From: Bacteroidales bacterium
Lineage (GTDB): Bacteria > Bacteroidota > Bacteroidia > Bacteroidales > F082
Reading direction: 5' to 3'
Length of the DNA stretch: 52,852 nucleotides
Assembly (NCBI GenBank): GCA_015493215.1
Contig: WGDP01000069.1
Coordinates: forward strand, 1-52,852
Shown here piece by piece: positions 20,370-30,346 of this stretch (its first letter is position 1; each line of letters begins with the position of its first letter). Under the pieces are notes generated by a model that worked only from the letters and a program-made list of their open reading frames with translations, was not told the DNA's origin and made no database searches. A program made the position numbers and the translations under genes.

Positions 20370-22793
20370 CTATTCGTTAATTCTCATCTTATAGAATGAA
20401 CGGTAAACAAAGTAAAGTGCCACAGCGAAGAAGACACCACCAATCCATGGGGCAATGGCTCTAAAACTTTGCGATATGGCAATTTCCATGGCAAGCAGAC
20501 CAAACAGTGTGGTAAATTTAATTACAGGGTTCAAAGCAACCGAAGAGGTATCTTTATAAGGATCACCAACAGTATCACCCACTACCGAAGCAGCGTGAAG
20601 GTCGGTACCTTTTTCCTGCATATCCACTTCAATAACCTTTTTGGCATTGTCCCATGCACCACCGGCGTTGGCCATAAAGATAGCCTGATACAAGCCAAAA
20701 AATGCAATGGATAACAGATAACCAATAAACAGAGAAACGGGCATCGAGTTGGCAATTACATCGGCTTTACTCATTCCGTCAACAACACCCACCGGCGCTG
20801 AGAAAAAGGCAAAGGCCAAAGCAAAAGAGAAAAGGGCAATAAAAATATTCCACATACCCTTTTGAGCATAAATCGTACAAATCTGAACCACCTCTTTCGA
20901 TTTTTTGATGTCGGCTTTTTTCTCGGCACCCATATCGAGGTTAATGTTATTTTTAATATACTCGGTAGCACGGGCAGCACCTGTGGTAACCGCCTGAATA
21001 GATGCGCCTGTAAACCAATACACAACAGCACCACCCAACAAGAAGCCCAATACCGTGTATGGGTTCAAAACATTTAAGATGGTTTCGGGAGCAATGCCCA
21101 GCGTATGTTCAATTACTAAAATCAATGAGAAGATCATGGTAGTGGCACCAACAACTGCTGTTCCAATCAAAACCGGTTTGGCAGTGGCTTTAAAGGTATT
21201 ACCTGCACCATCGTTGGCTTCGAGGTAATATTTTGCTTTTTCAAAATCGGGTTTAAAACCAAAATCTCTTTCAATTTCAGGAGTAACCTCTTTTTGATTT
21301 TCTTCAATTAATGAAAGCTCGTAAATAGATTGTGCGTTGTCGGTAACCGGGCCATAACTGTCAACAGCAATGGTAACGGGACCCATACCAAGGAAACCAA
21401 AGGCCACCAGGCCAAAGGCAAAGATGGAAGGATAAATCATAAAGTTCGATAAGCCGTAGGTACTGGCAAAATAACCGATAAACATCAACAGAAAGAAAAC
21501 CATTCCCTGCCAGAAAGCACTAAAGTTACCTGCTACGAGACCTGAAAGAATATTCAGCGAAGCACCTCCTTTTTTCGAAGCTTCAACCACTTCGTTAACA
21601 TGGGTTGATTTGGGGCTTGTAAAGAGTTTTGTAAACTCGGGAATAAGCGCTGCACCCAATGTACCGGCACTAATAATAATGGAAAGCACCAGCCATAAGT
21701 CGTGAGGCATATCGCCAATCATTACATAACTGGCAGCAAAGGTTACTAAAATAGAAAGAATAGATGTTATCCAAACCAGGGAGGTTAACGGTTTTTCAAA
21801 ATCGAGGTCATCTACATTGCTATATTTTGACTTGGTGATGGCATTGTTAATCCAATATGAAAATATGGAAGTAAAAATCATCAGAATACGCATCACAAAA
21901 ATCCATGTTAACAGTTCAACCTGGTCGGAGGTTTTGGTAACAGCCAGCACAATAAAAGAAATCAGCGCAACGCCTGTTACACCGTAAGTTTCAAAACCAT
22001 CGGCAGTAGGTCCAACCGAGTCACCGGCGTTATCGCCCACACAGTCAGCAATGGTTCCGGGGTTACGGGGATCATCTTCACCAATTTTAAAAATTACCTT
22101 CATCAAGTCGGAACCCACGTCGGCAATTTTGGTAAAGATACCACCGGCAATTCTAAGTGCAGAAGCGCCAAGGGATTCACCAATGGCGAAGCCGATAAAG
22201 CTGGCTCCGGCATATTCTCCCGGAACAAACATTAAAATAATGAGCATCATGGTAAGCTCCAGTGAAATCAGAACCACACCAATACTCATACCGGCTGTTA
22301 ACGGTATATTTAAAAGTTTAATGGGTTTTCTTTCCAACGATGCAAACGCCATGCGTGAGTTAGCATAGGTGTTCATTCGGATGCCAAACCAGGCAACACT
22401 GTATGAACCGAGGATACCCAAAATGGTCCATCCTAAAATCATAACCACACCACCAAAGCCAAAACCTTCGGTCAGCCAGCCAAAATAAAAGGCCACAGCA
22501 GTACCAATAAACAGGAACAAAATAGCCAGAAATTTACCTTGCTGAATCAGGTAGGTTTTACCGGTTTGGTAAATCACATCAGCTACTTCAAGCATCGATT
22601 TATGAGCACGAATTTTTTTGACGTGCATAAACTGATAAAGACCAAATACAAAACCCAATATTGTAATCAGGAAACCCCAATACAATATGGTTTCAGACCT
22701 CATTCCATCAGGAATTATCAGGTCGGCTTCGCTTGCAGAAGCAAGAAACGGAACTGCAAGCATAGATAAAAGCGTAAAAACTTTTTTCTTCAT
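20370..22793 (-). CDS. hppA: Membrane-bound ion-translocating inorganic pyrophosphatase (divergent)
   Basis: [51 protein letters not shown], about 15-16 TM segments. Confidence 0.92.
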   Translation of the reverse strand: [807 protein letters not shown]

Positions 22794-22818
22794 AACATGT
22801 AGATTTAATTATACATTA

Positions 22819-22832
22819 TGCAAACGTTTGCA
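22819..22832. promoter_or_regulatory. Perfect 14-bp palindrome TGCAAACGTTTGCA upstream of hppA
   Basis: Perfect dyad with central CG, about 25 nt upstream of the hppA ATG. Confidence 0.6.
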
Positions 22833-23064
22833 AAGAATGCGCTAAAATAGGAAAAACTTGAAAGATGTCGGGGTTAAAATACCCTATTCTCAAATTTTTT
22901 TTAACGTCGGTAACCATCAGCCCGGGCAGACAACAATAAGTTTAACAGTTATTACACTGATATTAAAGCCGATAATCGTTTAATTATTGTTAGTAATTCT
23001 GCCGGCACGTTCTATTTGAAGTGTTAAATAAATATGTAATTTTATGCCTCATATATTAAATCAT

Positions 23065-23649
23065 ATGGAGAAGCTCAAGCTTGATATCATCGGGATGTCG
23101 TACAGTCAATCGCAAAGCGGTGCTTATGCACTGATATTGGGAGTTAAAGGAGGAAAAAAGAGACTACCTATTATTATAGGCAGGTTTGAAGCACAGGCCA
23201 TTGCCATTGAGCTGGAAAACATGAAACCTGCCCGTCCCTTAACACATGATCTGTTTAAACGGTTTGCCGACGAACTAAATGCTACCCTTACCGAAGTTAT
23301 TATTAACAAGTTTGAAGATGGAATTTTTTACTCGCTGTTGGTATGCGAGCACGAAGGAAACACTTTATACATCGACAGCCGCACTTCCGATGCAGTAGCC
23401 CTGTCGTTGAGGTTTAATTGTCCGATTTATGCCAACAAAACCGTGGTTGACGAAGCCGGTATAGAAATGGATGATGAACAAATAGAAAACGAAATAAACG
23501 ATGATTTAAAAGAAAATTCAAATCAGGAATCGGAATACAAAAAAATGTCGATGGCTGATTTGGAAGAGGCATTAAAAAAAGCCATTGAGGAGGAAAATTA
23601 CGAAGAAGCCTCCAAAATACGTGATGAAATAAAGCGAATGAAAAAATAA
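23065..23649 (+). CDS. Bifunctional nuclease (DUF151) family protein with UvrB/UvrC motif
   Basis: LPIIIGRFEAQAIAIELENMKPARPLTHDL; C-terminal LKKAIEEENYEEASKIRDEIKRMKK. Confidence 0.9.
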   Translation: MEKLKLDIIGMSYSQSQSGAYALILGVKGGKKRLPIIIGRFEAQAIAIELENMKPARPLTHDLFKRFADELNATLTEVIINKFEDGIFYSLLVCEHEGNTLYIDSRTSDAVALSLRFNCPIYANKTVVDEAGIEMDDEQIENEINDDLKENSNQESEYKKMSMADLEEALKKAIEEENYEEASKIRDEIKRMKK

Positions 23650-23704
23650 TTCTTTAATCCTTCTGTCATTTTAATTTTCAGTTTATTCCCAATCGAAAAA
23701 AAGC

Positions 23705-24529
23705 ATGAAGCAATATTTAAACCTGTTACAACATGTACTTGACAACGGTGTAAAAAAGTCGGACCGGACAGGAACCGGTACCATCAGTGTATTTGGACAT
23801 CAAATGCGGTTTAATTTGGAAGAGGGGTTTCCGGCTCTTACCACCAAAAAGTTGCATCTTCGCTCTATTATATATGAGTTACTTTGGTTTTTAAACGGCG
23901 ACACAAATATTAAATACCTCAACGATAACAAGGTACGTATTTGGAATGAATGGGCCGACGAAAAGGGTGACCTGGGACCTGTTTACGGTGCCCAATGGCG
24001 CAACTGGAACGGCGAAAATATTGATCAGATTTCCATTGTGATGGATCAGATAAAAAACAACCCTGACAGCCGCCGCATGATTGTTGCAGCCTGGAACCCA
24101 GGTGTACTGCCTCTTGGGGGAAAAACCTTTTCGGAGAATGTTGCTGAAGGGAGAGCTGCTTTACCGCCCTGCCATGCCTGGTTTCAGTTTTATGTTGCCA
24201 ATGGTAAATTATCGTGCCAAATGTACCAGCGCAGCGCTGATATTTTTCTTGGCGTTCCCTTTAACATTGCATCTTACGCTTTGCTTACCATGATGATGGC
24301 GCAGGTTACCGGCTTAAAACCCGGTGAGTTTATCCATACACTTGGCGATGCCCACATCTACCTCAATCACCTTGAACAGGTTAAACTGCAACTTTCGCGC
24401 AAACCACGCCCGCTGCCGGTTATGACAATCAATCCAAAAGTAAACGATTTATTCAGCTTTAGCTACGAAGATTTTGAGCTGACAGGTTATAATCCACATC
24501 CTCATATTAAAGGAGCCATTTCGGTTTAA
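23705..24529 (+). CDS. thyA: Thymidylate synthase
   Basis: [49 protein letters not shown]. Confidence 0.98.
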   Translation: MKQYLNLLQHVLDNGVKKSDRTGTGTISVFGHQMRFNLEEGFPALTTKKLHLRSIIYELLWFLNGDTNIKYLNDNKVRIWNEWADEKGDLGPVYGAQWRNWNGENIDQISIVMDQIKNNPDSRRMIVAAWNPGVLPLGGKTFSENVAEGRAALPPCHAWFQFYVANGKLSCQMYQRSADIFLGVPFNIASYALLTMMMAQVTGLKPGEFIHTLGDAHIYLNHLEQVKLQLSRKPRPLPVMTINPKVNDLFSFSYEDFELTGYNPHPHIKGAISV

Positions 24530-24535
24530 ACCTAC

Positions 24536-24584
24536 GAGCTTCGGAAAAGCTCTATAACGAAGCCAAAAAGCTTTTCCAAAGCTC
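24536..24584. repeat. Long inverted repeat after thyA
   Basis: GAGCTTCGGAAAAGCT / AGCTTTTCCAAAGCTC, 15 of 16 complementary. Confidence 0.65.
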
Positions 24585-24737
24585 TAAAATTTCGTATCTT
24601 TAGAATTTCTTTAGAATTAATTTGCAAATTTGTGTTTCCATTAAAAATGTGTTACGCAGAAAGCAAAGTAGTTGTCATTTAATAAACCGTCCGATTTATT
24701 CTGACAAACATACCTTGGCACGAAAAATAGTAATCAA

Positions 24738-26021
24738 ATGAAAAATACAATCATAGCTTTTCTTTTACTGCTTCCGGCAGCAATACTAAACGGACAAACA
24801 CGCAACCTGAATTACTATTTGCAAAAAGCCAATGAAAACAGCCCCCTTATCAACAAAAGTAAAAATGCAAATAAACTGCTGAAACTCGACAAACAACAGG
24901 TTGAAGCCATTCTCACCAAACCCGTTGTAAATGTGGAAGCCGGCCTGTTGTTTGCCCCAATTATTTCACACGACAACAACAGCAGCAAATTTCAATGGGT
25001 ATCGGAAGGCGCTGATAAATATACCGGCTACGACCTTGCCGTATCCGACGGAGGACAATATCAGGCTTATGTATCGGTACAACAGCCTCTGTTAAGAGGT
25101 TCGGTATCTAAAGCTTACGCCAATAAAAACAGCATCTCATCAGCTCAAAACACGAACAACATACAACTCACCTCCCATGAATTAGAGCAGCTGGTAAATT
25201 ACCAGTACCTGCTTTGTTTAAAAGCCAAACACCAAAGCGAAATCAGCCGGAATCTCATTGCCAAAACCAATGAGCAGCTAAAAACCATGAAAAAACTGGT
25301 TGAACATGGCATTTACAAACAAACCGCCCTGATGATTATGCAAATTGAAAATGACAATTATAAACTTGAATATCAAAACTATTATGCCGACTATTTAAAC
25401 AACCTCGCCGACCTGAATTTACTATGCGGCATCAACGACACGCTGCCAGCCTATTTGGAAGACACAAGCTTTGTGTTAAAACCGGAAAGGGTTCAAAACT
25501 CCCGTTTTCTTAAAAAATACGCCCTCGACAGCATGAACATTGCCGCCGACAACCTGCTTTTTAATCAAAAATACAAACCCAAAATTAACCTTTTCGCCAC
25601 AGCGGGAATGAATGCTGTTTACCTGCCGTCGTTTAATCGTTTGGGGTTTTCAACGGGCGTAAATTTTACCTGGAATATTTTTGACGGCAACCAAAAACAG
25701 ATTCAGCACAACAAAGCAATAATCCGGCAACAAACGCTTCAATTTGAAAAAAACAACTTTATCAAAACACAGCAAACAAACAAAAACAAATATTTAACCC
25801 GTATTAAAACAGTAAACAGTAAAATTGAAGTTGTTGAGCATCAGCTGGCTGAATACAAAAAGCTATGGAAACTTTACGCTTACGAACTATCGCAGGCACA
25901 GGTATCGGTAATGGATTTTAAAAACCTTGTTCGCGACATTGCTGCCAAACAGCAGGAAAACCTCCGGCTGCACATGGAAAACCAAATGTTAATTAACTCC
26001 TACAATTTTTGGAATTATTAA
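24738..26021 (+). CDS. TolC family outer membrane efflux protein
   Basis: Signal peptide, coiled-coil repeats, AYVSVQQPLLRGS; followed by adaptor and RND permease. Confidence 0.8.
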   Translation: MKNTIIAFLLLLPAAILNGQTRNLNYYLQKANENSPLINKSKNANKLLKLDKQQVEAILTKPVVNVEAGLLFAPIISHDNNSSKFQWVSEGADKYTGYDLAVSDGGQYQAYVSVQQPLLRGSVSKAYANKNSISSAQNTNNIQLTSHELEQLVNYQYLLCLKAKHQSEISRNLIAKTNEQLKTMKKLVEHGIYKQTALMIMQIENDNYKLEYQNYYADYLNNLADLNLLCGINDTLPAYLEDTSFVLKPERVQNSRFLKKYALDSMNIAADNLLFNQKYKPKINLFATAGMNAVYLPSFNRLGFSTGVNFTWNIFDGNQKQIQHNKAIIRQQTLQFEKNNFIKTQQTNKNKYLTRIKTVNSKIEVVEHQLAEYKKLWKLYAYELSQAQVSVMDFKNLVRDIAAKQQENLRLHMENQMLINSYNFWNY

Positions 26022-26092
26022 ACCCTGTTTAGATGGTTATATAAAAAAACATTAGAATATAGTTGTTCATGCACTTAGAAAACAATAAACCC

Positions 26093-26998
26093 ATGAAAAT
26101 ATTTTTACCCATACTGTCAATAGTCCTGTTACAGCTTGTCTCATGCACCGAACCCCGGGTTCGTCAGGCCAACCCCGCCCCTAAAGCACAGGTAACTGTT
26201 ACCAAAATAACACACGGCTATCTGCCCGATTATATTGAGATGACGGGAAAAACCATCTACCTTAACAAAACAACCATTACCGCTCCCATCAATGGTTACG
26301 TTACACAGGTGAACATTAAACAGGGTGATAAAGTTAACAAAAACAGCCTGCTTTTTGAGATGCAAACACCCGAAGCATATGTTATGGGTAATAAAGCCGG
26401 GGCTATTGAAAATTACGGTATTATAAAAATAGCTGCCCCTGTAAACGGACGGGTTGTAAACTTAAACATTGTAAGTAGCGGAGTGTTTTCAAACAAGGGT
26501 AATGCCCTGTGTACGCTGCTAGCATCAAACGATTTAATGTTGCAGGTGAATGTCCCGTTTGAGTATAGCAAGTTTACAGGCTCCGGCAACAGATGCATGG
26601 TTGTTTTGCCCGATGGCAAACAAGTGGAAGGAGTTTTTACTAAAATTCTTCCGCAGGTTGACGAAAAATCGCAAACCGTAAAAGTACTGGCAAAGTTGAA
26701 CGCCGGAATCTTTTTTCCTGAAAATATTATTACAAAGGTTTTAGTGGACAGGAGCAAAAAGCACAACGCACAAATTATTCCCAAAAGCTGCTTACAAACC
26801 GATGCCCTTATGACAAAGTTTTGGGTGATGAAACTGATTAACGACAGCACTGCCGTTCAGGTTCCCGTTACAGTGGGAAATCAAACACACAGCCAGGCTG
26901 AAATACTGTCTCCCGCGTTCGATTCAACCGACTTAATTGTTAATCAAGGTGCTTACGGGTTGAGTGACACTGTTTTGGTTCGGGTAGTAAAACAATAA
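26093..26998 (+). CDS. Efflux RND periplasmic adaptor (membrane fusion) lipoprotein, apparently hairpin-less
   Basis: Lipobox LVSC; two half-lipoyl motifs APINGYVTQVNIKQGDKV and AAPVNGRVVNLNIVSSG separated by a very short linker. Confidence 0.82.
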   Translation: MKIFLPILSIVLLQLVSCTEPRVRQANPAPKAQVTVTKITHGYLPDYIEMTGKTIYLNKTTITAPINGYVTQVNIKQGDKVNKNSLLFEMQTPEAYVMGNKAGAIENYGIIKIAAPVNGRVVNLNIVSSGVFSNKGNALCTLLASNDLMLQVNVPFEYSKFTGSGNRCMVVLPDGKQVEGVFTKILPQVDEKSQTVKVLAKLNAGIFFPENIITKVLVDRSKKHNAQIIPKSCLQTDALMTKFWVMKLINDSTAVQVPVTVGNQTHSQAEILSPAFDSTDLIVNQGAYGLSDTVLVRVVKQ

Positions 26999-27115
26999 TG
27001 AACGTTAAACTTTTTAACCATGATAAATAATTTCAACATCCACGAAAATGATTATCCCAAAAAGAGAGTCATCGGATTAAACGCCTGCCTGCCGGCATAG
27101 GCAGGAATTAAACCA

Positions 27116-30100
27116 ATGAAAAACTACTATAAAATATTTACAAAACCTATTTTGCTCGTTGGCATTCTGATTTTTCTGGCAGGGTTGTTTTCGTTTACCC
27201 AAATGAAAACCAACCTTTTTCCGGAGGTTCAGTTTCCACGTATTTCCATCATTATTGATGCCGGCCAAATTCCCATCGACCGCATGATGATTACCGTTAC
27301 CCAGCCCATCGAAGGAGCAGTAAAAAAGGTAAACGGCGTGCGGTTGGTAAAAAGCAACACCTCGCGGGGCAGCGCCACGGTAGAGGTATATTTTGAGTGG
27401 GGAATTGATATTTATGCTCTTAAACCACAACTGGAAAGCCGCATAAACGAAATTAAAAACTTCCTCCCACCCGGGGTAACCATCTCTGCCGAGGTAATGA
27501 ACCAATCGCTGTTTCCGGTGTATGGCTACACCCTCGAAAATCCCGGTAAAACCGATGTTGACCTTAAAGATGTTGCCAACATTATTGTAAGACCCGCCTT
27601 TTCGCAGGTGGACGGAATATCAAACGTAGTCATCAGAGGCGGCAGAAGCAAAGAGTATGTGGTGGCTCCTTATGTTGATAAAATGACCGCTCTGGGGTTG
27701 GTACCACAGGACATTATTACCGCTTTTAACAATAATAATTTTGTCTCTTCGGCAGGACTGTTACCCGACCACTATCGTATGTACTTAACCCTGCTTGATA
27801 CGCGTGTTCACGACCTGAAAGAGCTGAACAACACCATCATTAAAAACATTAACGGGCGCATTATTCATGTTGGCGATGTGGCAAAAATAAAGCTGGAAGA
27901 GCAACAGGAGTTTGTTAAAATAAACGCCAATGGCAACAACGCCGTTATTGTTGACCTGATAAAACAACCGGGTGTTAACCTCACCGATTTCGCCTCAAAT
28001 GTTGAAAGCAAAGCCAAAGAAATAGCCACGCTGCTGCCCAAAGGCTACCGGCTAAAACCGTACTACAACCAAAGCGCATTTGTTACCGAAAGCGTTGACG
28101 GAACCATGAAAACCATTTACGAAGGGTTGTTTTTGGCCATTATCGTTATCATCCTTTTTCTGCGTTCGTGGCGATCAAGCCTCGTGGTTATACTCACCAT
28201 TCCTGTAACGGTTGCGTTTTCGTTTTTGGTGTTACATCTCGTGGGCATCACCATTAACATTATGTCGCTGGGAGCCATTGCCGCTTCGGTGGGGTTGATT
28301 ATTGACGATGCCATTGTTATTATTGAGCAAATCCATAAAAACCACGAAGACCATCCCGAAAAAAACAAGTTTAAAGTAGTGCAGATGTCCATCGCCTTTT
28401 TGCTGCCTGCCATGATAGCCTCCTCGCTTTCCACCATCGTAATTCACTTTCCCTTCCGGTTGATGAGTGGCCTTGCCGGTAGCTTTTTCAGAATTTTATC
28501 GGATACCATGCAGCTAACCATGATTGTTTCGTTTTTAGTCACTTGGCTATTACTACCTGTATTCCATATACTTATTGGCTACAAGCCTCCCAAAAAGCCC
28601 AAAGCTAAAAAAGAACCGGCCCGGCAAATTGCCGGTATTGCCTGGTTTTATAATAAGCCCGCCATTTCGGTTTTATTTGTTCTGTTGCTTATCCTTGCGG
28701 GCTATTTTGCCGGAACCCGGTTAAAAACAGGATTTTTACCAGAGCTTGACGAAGGCTCCATTGTGCTGGATTACTACTCACCACCGGGAACCAATATCGA
28801 TGAAACCGACCGCCTGTGCAAAGAGATGGAAAAAGTTATTTTGGCCAACCCCAACGTTCAAAGCTACTCACGGCGTACCGGCATCAGAATGTCGTTTAGA
28901 GCACATCCGGCCAACGAAGGCGACTACTCCATTCAGCTGAAACACGACCGCAAAAAAAGCACCGAAGAGATAATCTCCGACCTTCGTCACACCCTTTCGG
29001 CAAAAGTTCCCGGGCTGCATATCGAGTTTGGACAGCGCATTGCCGACCTGCTTGGCGATTTAATCGGGAAGGCGCAACCCATTGAGGTTAAAATTTTTGG
29101 CGACGACTATAAAAAGCTGCAAGCCATTGCTAATCAGTGTCATTATGTGATGGACAGCATTCCCGGAATTGTTGATATTGATGACGGGCTGGTACCCGAA
29201 GGCCCTTCGCTTATTTTTATTCCCAGGCAGGATAAGCTGGCACTTTACAACATTTCGCTGAGCAATTTTAACACCCAGCTGCAAACCATTATTGAAGGGG
29301 TGCCTGTAGGCCGAAGCGCCAACATACCAACACCCAACCCCGATCAGGCTGCCATGACCTCAGGACTGCAAATTGGGGACATTCAGGAAGGACAGCAAAT
29401 GCGCAGGGTGATTTTGCGTTTTACCGATTTTGCCAACAATGATATTGAAGTATTGAAAAAACAAGCCATCTTTTTGCCCGACGGTACTACCCGGCCGTTT
29501 TCGTTTTTTTGCGACATCAAGCCCGTTTCGGGCGATGTAATTGAAAGTCGCGAAAACCTGAAACCGGTGATTATTCTTACAGCACGCCTTGAAAACAAAG
29601 ACCTCGGCTCTGCCATTACAGATTTAAAACAGGCTTTTGGTAACAAAATCAGTCTGCCCCCCTCCTACTCCATTGATTACGGTGGTGCCTACGCTCAACA
29701 GCAACAATCGTTTAAAGAGTTGATGATGATTTTAATACTCGCCTCCCTGTTTGTTTTTGTGGTTTTGATGTTTTTGTTTAAACGGTGGCGCATTGCATTT
29801 CTTATTCTGTTTCTATCGGTTTTAGGCATCAGCGGCAGTTTAATTCTACTTTACATTTTCGACATTCCGCTAAACGTCAGCAGCTACACCGGACTTATTA
29901 TGATTGTGGGTATTATTGCCGAAAACGCCATTTTTACCGTATTCCAATATTATAAAAACCGCGACAAAAAACAGGACAACGATTACGCCATACGAGACGC
30001 CGTAGGATTACGCCTGCGCCCGAATTTAATGACAGCCATCAGTGCCATTTTAGCATTAATCCCATTGGCAATAGGCATTGGCGTTGGTGCCCAAATGCAA

Positions 30101-30196
30101 CAGGCTCTGGCATTTGCAGTTATCGGTGGCTTTTTGGTTGCCATTCCGTTACTGCTTATTGTGCTTCCCAGCTTTTTACAAAAATTAAACAGGTAA
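27116..30196 (+). CDS. RND family efflux permease
   Basis: About 1026 aa, FPEVQFPRISI, IDDAIVIIEQIHKN, MIVGIIAENAIF; 12 TM pattern. Confidence 0.94.
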   Translation: MKNYYKIFTKPILLVGILIFLAGLFSFTQMKTNLFPEVQFPRISIIIDAGQIPIDRMMITVTQPIEGAVKKVNGVRLVKSNTSRGSATVEVYFEWGIDIYALKPQLESRINEIKNFLPPGVTISAEVMNQSLFPVYGYTLENPGKTDVDLKDVANIIVRPAFSQVDGISNVVIRGGRSKEYVVAPYVDKMTALGLVPQDIITAFNNNNFVSSAGLLPDHYRMYLTLLDTRVHDLKELNNTIIKNINGRIIHVGDVAKIKLEEQQEFVKINANGNNAVIVDLIKQPGVNLTDFASNVESKAKEIATLLPKGYRLKPYYNQSAFVTESVDGTMKTIYEGLFLAIIVIILFLRSWRSSLVVILTIPVTVAFSFLVLHLVGITINIMSLGAIAASVGLIIDDAIVIIEQIHKNHEDHPEKNKFKVVQMSIAFLLPAMIASSLSTIVIHFPFRLMSGLAGSFFRILSDTMQLTMIVSFLVTWLLLPVFHILIGYKPPKKPKAKKEPARQIAGIAWFYNKPAISVLFVLLLILAGYFAGTRLKTGFLPELDEGSIVLDYYSPPGTNIDETDRLCKEMEKVILANPNVQSYSRRTGIRMSFRAHPANEGDYSIQLKHDRKKSTEEIISDLRHTLSAKVPGLHIEFGQRIADLLGDLIGKAQPIEVKIFGDDYKKLQAIANQCHYVMDSIPGIVDIDDGLVPEGPSLIFIPRQDKLALYNISLSNFNTQLQTIIEGVPVGRSANIPTPNPDQAAMTSGLQIGDIQEGQQMRRVILRFTDFANNDIEVLKKQAIFLPDGTTRPFSFFCDIKPVSGDVIESRENLKPVIILTARLENKDLGSAITDLKQAFGNKISLPPSYSIDYGGAYAQQQQSFKELMMILILASLFVFVVLMFLFKRWRIAFLILFLSVLGISGSLILLYIFDIPLNVSSYTGLIMIVGIIAENAIFTVFQYYKNRDKKQDNDYAIRDAVGLRLRPNLMTAISAILALIPLAIGIGVGAQMQQALAFAVIGGFLVAIPLLLIVLPSFLQKLNR

Positions 30197-30346
30197 AAAA
30201 ACCATGACAAACAAATTTAACATCCACAAAAACAGTTATCCCAAAAAGAGAATCATCGGATTAATCGGATTTAACGAATGTTTTTCGCCTGCAGAAAACC
30301 CAAATCCGTGTAATCTGTGAAATTCGATGATAAAAATTATAAACAC

